From an uncultured Akkermansia sp. (GTDB taxonomy: Bacteria > Verrucomicrobiota > Verrucomicrobiia > Verrucomicrobiales > Akkermansiaceae): a DNA stretch of 8,727 nt. The DNA lies in NCBI GenBank assembly GCA_904501915.1, contig CAJGCV010000078.1, positions 1 to 8,727 on the forward strand. Reading direction: 5' to 3'. The notes beneath the pieces were generated by a model, which searched no databases, was not told where the DNA came from, and saw nothing but the letters and a program-made list of their open reading frames with translations. Made by a program: the position numbers and the translations under genes. Each line of letters starts with the position of its first letter. The stretch's first letter is position 1. Shown piece by piece: positions 5,558 to 8,727 of this stretch.

Positions 5558-6994
5558 ATGAAGGAAGAAAAGAGCCAGGGGAACACCAATTCCCTCAATC
5601 TGTCAGACCTGGCAGATTTCCAGTTCGGGCCGGCCTGGGCACGCCCAGGCGCAGCCAGCAGCCCTGCGTACACCGAGCGCCCCGCACGTGAAAGCCGCGC
5701 CCCGCGCCGCAAAGAGAGCGGTGAGCGCCGCCCGTTCAACCGCGACAAGCGGGAAGGCGAGCGCGCCCCGAAGCGCGACACACGCCGCAACGAATCACGC
5801 CGTGAAGCCCGGCCCCAGCGCGAACTGCCCGCACCGGCAGAGGGTTTCCGCGTTGAGCTGCGCCCTGCCAACAGCATACTGGAACTCTTTGCCTCCAACA
5901 TTCAGAAACAGAAGCGCGCCCTGCCCCTCATCGACCTGGCACGTGTAGTCATGGGCGACAAGGCCCGCTATGACCTCGTGTTCATGAAGATGGAGGACGG
6001 GCCCATGCTCATTCACTCCACCAAGGGAGACCAGGCATGCTGGCTCACCGAAGCAGAAGCCACCGCCTACCTCTGGAAAGCTCCGTGGTTTGCTGAACTC
6101 TATACCAGGGAGGAAATTGAAATCGATGCCCCCAACGGCAGCTTCAATGCCGTGGCAGTATGCAGCCTGGGTGGCGAACACATCGGGCCAGTCACCTGGC
6201 ATGGCTACCAGGCTGCCCTCATGAACCTCTACCGCAGCAAATATGCCACCATGCCGCTGGATGTGTTCAAAAACCGCATCTCTGTGGATAAGAGTGAAGA
6301 AACCGTAGCCGCCTGGGTGCAGGCAGCCAGCCACAAGACCGTGTGGAAGCCCACCCGCGAAGGCGCAGCCGACACCATTCTGGAAGACCAGCGCGCCGTG
6401 GAAGCGGACTTCATGGCCAACCACTACAGCAGCGTGTATGAAGTGGTGGACAAGGTATTCATCAACGGCTCCACCCCGCGTGCCGTACTTTCCCCCGGCA
6501 TTGCAGCACACATGGCCATTCTTTCTGACAAAACGCGCCGTTTTCCGCAAATGCTCATACCGAACCTCTGCCACGGCATGGCCCGCCACCACCTGCCCAT
6601 CTACAAGTGGCACGGCAACCACTTCACCGGCCCCAGCCGTGTGCGCGCCCTGCCCGAAGACACCGTGCTTGCAGACCGCATGATGGCCATCATGAACTGG
6701 GCAAAGGAGAACTCCGGCAAGAAGGCAGACCTCATGTTTGCTGAGCTCAGCGGCGTACCGGCCGGCGAGGACGAAGCCAGCCGCCAGGCCGCTACAGATG
6801 CGCATGCCCCCTATGTGGCAGACATGATCTGGCTGCTGGAGCAAGGCTACATTGTTGTCACCAGCGACAACGCCGTCTGGTTCCCCAAGGGCGAGGCCGC
6901 CCCGGAACCGGCAACCAAGCCACAGCCCCGCAAGAAGAACAAGAAAGGCAAAAAAGCCCCTGCCCCACAGAAGCAGGGAACACCCGAAGCCTGA
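5558..6994 (+). CDS. Unrecognised protein with basic disordered ends and a possible winged-helix-like C-terminal segment
   Basis: I cannot assign a family to this 478-residue protein. It has no signal peptide or membrane helix. A short acidic/polar start (1-24) leads into a disordered segment at about 38-92 dominated by Arg, Glu, Lys and Pro (ESRAPRRKESGERR, KRDTRRNESRRE). A long folded region follows at about 95-445, with patches rich in Trp, His and Tyr (YLWKAPWFAELY at 171-182; GPVTWHGYQAALMNLYRSKYA at 210-230; CHGMARHHLPIYKWHGNHF at 338-356). Near its end, PYVADMIWLLEQGYIVVTSDNAVWFP (418-443) resembles the recognition helix and wing of a winged-helix fold. The Ala/Pro/Lys tail (446-478) contains PRKKNKKGKK. 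Charged flexible ends plus a winged-helix-like segment suggest nucleic-acid or ribonucleoprotein binding; this is inference from composition. It follows the phosphatase by 99 bases and has a terminator at 7072-7098. There is no Shine-Dalgarno sequence. Confidence 0.85.
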   Translation: MKEEKSQGNTNSLNLSDLADFQFGPAWARPGAASSPAYTERPARESRAPRRKESGERRPFNRDKREGERAPKRDTRRNESRREARPQRELPAPAEGFRVELRPANSILELFASNIQKQKRALPLIDLARVVMGDKARYDLVFMKMEDGPMLIHSTKGDQACWLTEAEATAYLWKAPWFAELYTREEIEIDAPNGSFNAVAVCSLGGEHIGPVTWHGYQAALMNLYRSKYATMPLDVFKNRISVDKSEETVAAWVQAASHKTVWKPTREGAADTILEDQRAVEADFMANHYSSVYEVVDKVFINGSTPRAVLSPGIAAHMAILSDKTRRFPQMLIPNLCHGMARHHLPIYKWHGNHFTGPSRVRALPEDTVLADRMMAIMNWAKENSGKKADLMFAELSGVPAGEDEASRQAATDAHAPYVADMIWLLEQGYIVVTSDNAVWFPKGEAAPEPATKPQPRKKNKKGKKAPAPQKQGTPEA

Positions 6995-7071
6995 TTCTAT
7001 GAATCCCTGAGGGGCTCAAAAAATCCGCTCACTTTCTACCCCCTGCTCTGCGGGTTCTTGTTATAACTTTC

Positions 7072-7098
7072 ATGCCGCCCCGTAAACCGGGGCGGCAT
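7072..7098 (+). terminator. Intrinsic terminator between convergent genes
   Basis: ATGCCGCCCCG (7072-7082) and CGGGGCGGCAT (7088-7098) pair perfectly over 11 bp around a TAAAC loop, followed on the plus strand by TTTACTTAT. It lies 77 bases after the stop of the 5558-6994 gene. The minus-strand tail (GAAAGTTATAAC) is not T-rich, so it mainly serves the plus-strand gene, though it also faces the incoming antiporter transcript. Confidence 0.82.
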
Positions 7099-7138
7099 TT
7101 TACTTATAGTACCGCAGACGTATGAAAATCAATACATT

Positions 7139-8635
7139 CTACATTCCATCATTCTTCTCCGTTTCCCAGGAGAAAGGTTCGAACTCAGCTACAGCCTTCG
7201 GGTCTGCCCAGGAGGGCTTGCGCATGGCGTAAATGAGCAGAGGTATGCCGGCAAAGACAATGGTGCCCACGATAAGGATGCCCACGTAAACCACCGGGCT
7301 GCCCACGGGAATCTGCCCCGGAGGAATGAAGCTGAAGAGGAAGGCCACCAGGCTGCCCAGCAGGCCAAGGCCGCCGACAATCCACATGCCGAAGGTCTTG
7401 CCGCAGGGAATGCGGAAGGAACGCGGCACATCAGGCTCACGGTAGCGCAGGTAGATGGCAGCCGCAAACATGAGCATGTACATGATGAGGTAGAGCAGAA
7501 TGGTGAGCTGGGAGATAATCTGATACGCCGTCTGCACGCTGGGCAGAACCACGAAAAGCACCGAAAGCAGTGTGACAATAAAACCCTGCACCAGCAGAAT
7601 GCCAACCTGCACACCGGCCTTGTTGGTGCGCTGCATGAAGCGCGGCAGATACCCCGCACAGCCTACCTGCAGCAAGCCCTTGGACGGGCCGCCCACCCAG
7701 GCCACTACCTGAGCCAGCACACCGAACGCCAGGCAGAGCGCCATAATCGGTCCCAGCCAGGAAACCTGGAAATAGGCAAAGAGATTATCGAAGGCGATAA
7801 GCAGGCTCTGGGTCAGCGTAATCTGGTCGTGGGGGATGATGAAGCCGATAGCCAGTGTACCGAACACGAAGATACACACTGTCATAACTGAGGCAATGGC
7901 AATGGCCAGCGGGTAGTCACGCTTCGGATTTTCACATTCCTTCACGTGCACAGCGCTCATTTCCATACCGGCATAGAAGAGGAAGATGCTGGCCGCCAGC
8001 ACGATGTTATTGAAATTGGAGAGGTCCGGGATAAAATCGCGGGCATTCATGCTGATATCGATGGGATTGCCCTTCCCCCAGTACACCATGCCCATGAGCA
8101 CCAGCAGAGCGGCGGGAATCACCGTACCCAGCATGGCGCCCCATTTTGTGATACTGCCGCTGGTCTGCATGCCGCGCATATTCAGCAGCGTGGCCAGCCA
8201 GTATACCACCAGCACCACAATGAGCACATAGATATTATTGGATGCCAGCGCCTGGTCCCAGCTCTGATTGGGGCCCATGAATGCCAGCGATACCGCGGCA
8301 AAGGTGAGCACCGTGGGAAACCAGATGGTGGTCTGAATCCACTGCAGCCAGATGGCCAGGAATCCCCAGCGCGGGCCAAAGGCCTCGCCCACCCAGCGGA
8401 ACACACCGCCCTTCTGCGGCCAGCCGGTGGTCAGCTCTGCCGCCACCAGCGAAACCGGAATCAGGAAAAACACGGCCGCAAATATATAATAGAACGCAGA
8501 GCTCAGGCCATAGGTAGTTTCCGCAGGCAAGCCGCGCAGACTCACAATGGCTGAGACGTTTATCATGGCCAGCGTGAATACACCCAGCTTGGCAATCTGG
8601 CCTTTCTTGCCCGGGCTATTTGGATCAGTTTTCAT
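7139..8635 (-). CDS. GadC-like glutamate:GABA-type amino-acid antiporter (APC superfamily)
   Basis: This 498-residue, roughly 12-helix inner-membrane transporter is co-linear with E. coli GadC, which exchanges external glutamate for internal GABA and so exports a proton equivalent in acid. Shared stretches include GGVFRWVGEAFGPRWGF (76-92), FIPDLSNFNNIV (201-212), YAGMEMSAVHV (221-231) with E225, NPKRDYPLA (236-244), GVLAQVVAWVGGPSKG (305-320), SFRIPCGK (406-413) and SFIPPGQIPVG (435-445). Differences stand out. The Glu in E. coli LAEIASW is Gln309 here while Trp313 is kept; the first helix carries SLRGLP (32-37) where GadC has a Tyr-rich segment; and the tail after the last helix is only about 28 residues, without the His-rich plug that closes GadC at neutral pH. 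It is therefore a GadC-type exchanger of uncertain substrate pair and pH response. No decarboxylase gene adjoins it in the window. The start at 8635 has no Shine-Dalgarno sequence. Confidence 0.88.
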   Translation of the reverse strand: MKTDPNSPGKKGQIAKLGVFTLAMINVSAIVSLRGLPAETTYGLSSAFYYIFAAVFFLIPVSLVAAELTTGWPQKGGVFRWVGEAFGPRWGFLAIWLQWIQTTIWFPTVLTFAAVSLAFMGPNQSWDQALASNNIYVLIVVLVVYWLATLLNMRGMQTSGSITKWGAMLGTVIPAALLVLMGMVYWGKGNPIDISMNARDFIPDLSNFNNIVLAASIFLFYAGMEMSAVHVKECENPKRDYPLAIAIASVMTVCIFVFGTLAIGFIIPHDQITLTQSLLIAFDNLFAYFQVSWLGPIMALCLAFGVLAQVVAWVGGPSKGLLQVGCAGYLPRFMQRTNKAGVQVGILLVQGFIVTLLSVLFVVLPSVQTAYQIISQLTILLYLIMYMLMFAAAIYLRYREPDVPRSFRIPCGKTFGMWIVGGLGLLGSLVAFLFSFIPPGQIPVGSPVVYVGILIVGTIVFAGIPLLIYAMRKPSWADPKAVAEFEPFSWETEKNDGM

Positions 8636-8727
8636 GATTACATGCTTTGTTGAGTATCATCGAACCGCATCGGTCCACAGAAATTGACCCGCCCCCGGCC
8701 GGGTGTGTTCTATATATGGTATACCGC
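8636..8727. other. Upstream region of the antiporter gene with palindromes, cut by window edge
   Basis: The 92 bases before the antiporter start hold two perfect palindromes, CCCGGCCGGG (8694-8703) and GGTATACC (8718-8725), and the AT-rich CTATATATG (8710-8718). On the minus strand TATATA (8711-8716) could be a -10 giving a leader of about 70 bases, but its -35 would lie beyond the window. A nearer GATACT (8653-8658) lacks a -35. On the plus strand TTGACC (8684-8689) is too far from TATATA. The promoter cannot be fixed from what is visible. Confidence 0.3.

Noticed and set aside
5795..6844. 349-codon minus-strand frame opposite the basic-tailed protein
   Set aside because: The sense frame is longer and has its own terminator; the antisense product is a His/Gly/Val-rich low-information sequence. 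I treat it as a shadow.
1..8727. CRISPR array, insertion sequence, prophage or defence island
   Set aside because: No regularly spaced repeats, transposase, integrase, att-like duplication or defence-type domains were seen; base composition and gene layout are uniform.

Overview
The window looks like the chromosome of a free-standing Gram-negative-type bacterium of the Verrucomicrobiota, most likely an Akkermansia-like gut organism. That placement is an inference. It rests on the moderately GC-rich coding DNA, the near absence of Shine-Dalgarno sequences, a carboxynorspermidine-type polyamine enzyme, a GadC-like antiporter, and two proteins (1729-2169, 5558-6994) that I cannot tie to a widespread family. 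No mobile element, CRISPR array, rRNA or tRNA gene is visible. Codon texture is even throughout, so this reads as ordinary core chromosome rather than an island.

Layout. Positions 1-180 (minus) hold the N-terminus of a membrane protein that runs off the left edge. A promoter-like region with an 11-bp-spaced direct repeat and a strong intrinsic terminator separate it from a carboxynorspermidine dehydrogenase (357-1583, minus). Next come a terminator and a small lipoprotein with an extremely basic tail (1729-2169, minus). A 204-base divergent intergenic region follows. On the plus strand are a Nudix hydrolase (2374-2967), an unrecognised multi-pass membrane protein (3010-3627), a very long hairpin, a PAS-PAS-PP2C (SpoIIE/RsbU type) phosphatase (3824-5458), and an unrecognised protein with basic disordered ends and a possible C-terminal winged-helix-like segment (5558-6994). 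A hairpin terminator separates this last gene from the convergent GadC-like amino-acid antiporter (7139-8635, minus). No gene-free stretch exceeds 300 bases; the largest are 2170-2373, 3628-3823 and 181-356.

How the genes relate. I see no single multi-gene system here: polyamine synthesis, nucleotide or cofactor clean-up, stress-type signalling and amino-acid exchange sit side by side. The phosphatase probably belongs to a partner-switching pathway, but no anti-sigma kinase or STAS protein lies in the window. The permease probably works with a glutamate decarboxylase or similar enzyme encoded elsewhere. The most informative sequence-level observation is regulatory. Only one of eight genes has even a marginal Shine-Dalgarno sequence, and two (Nudix, phosphatase) have promoter-like -35/-10 pairs placed so that transcription would begin within a few bases of the ATG, which suggests leaderless mRNAs.
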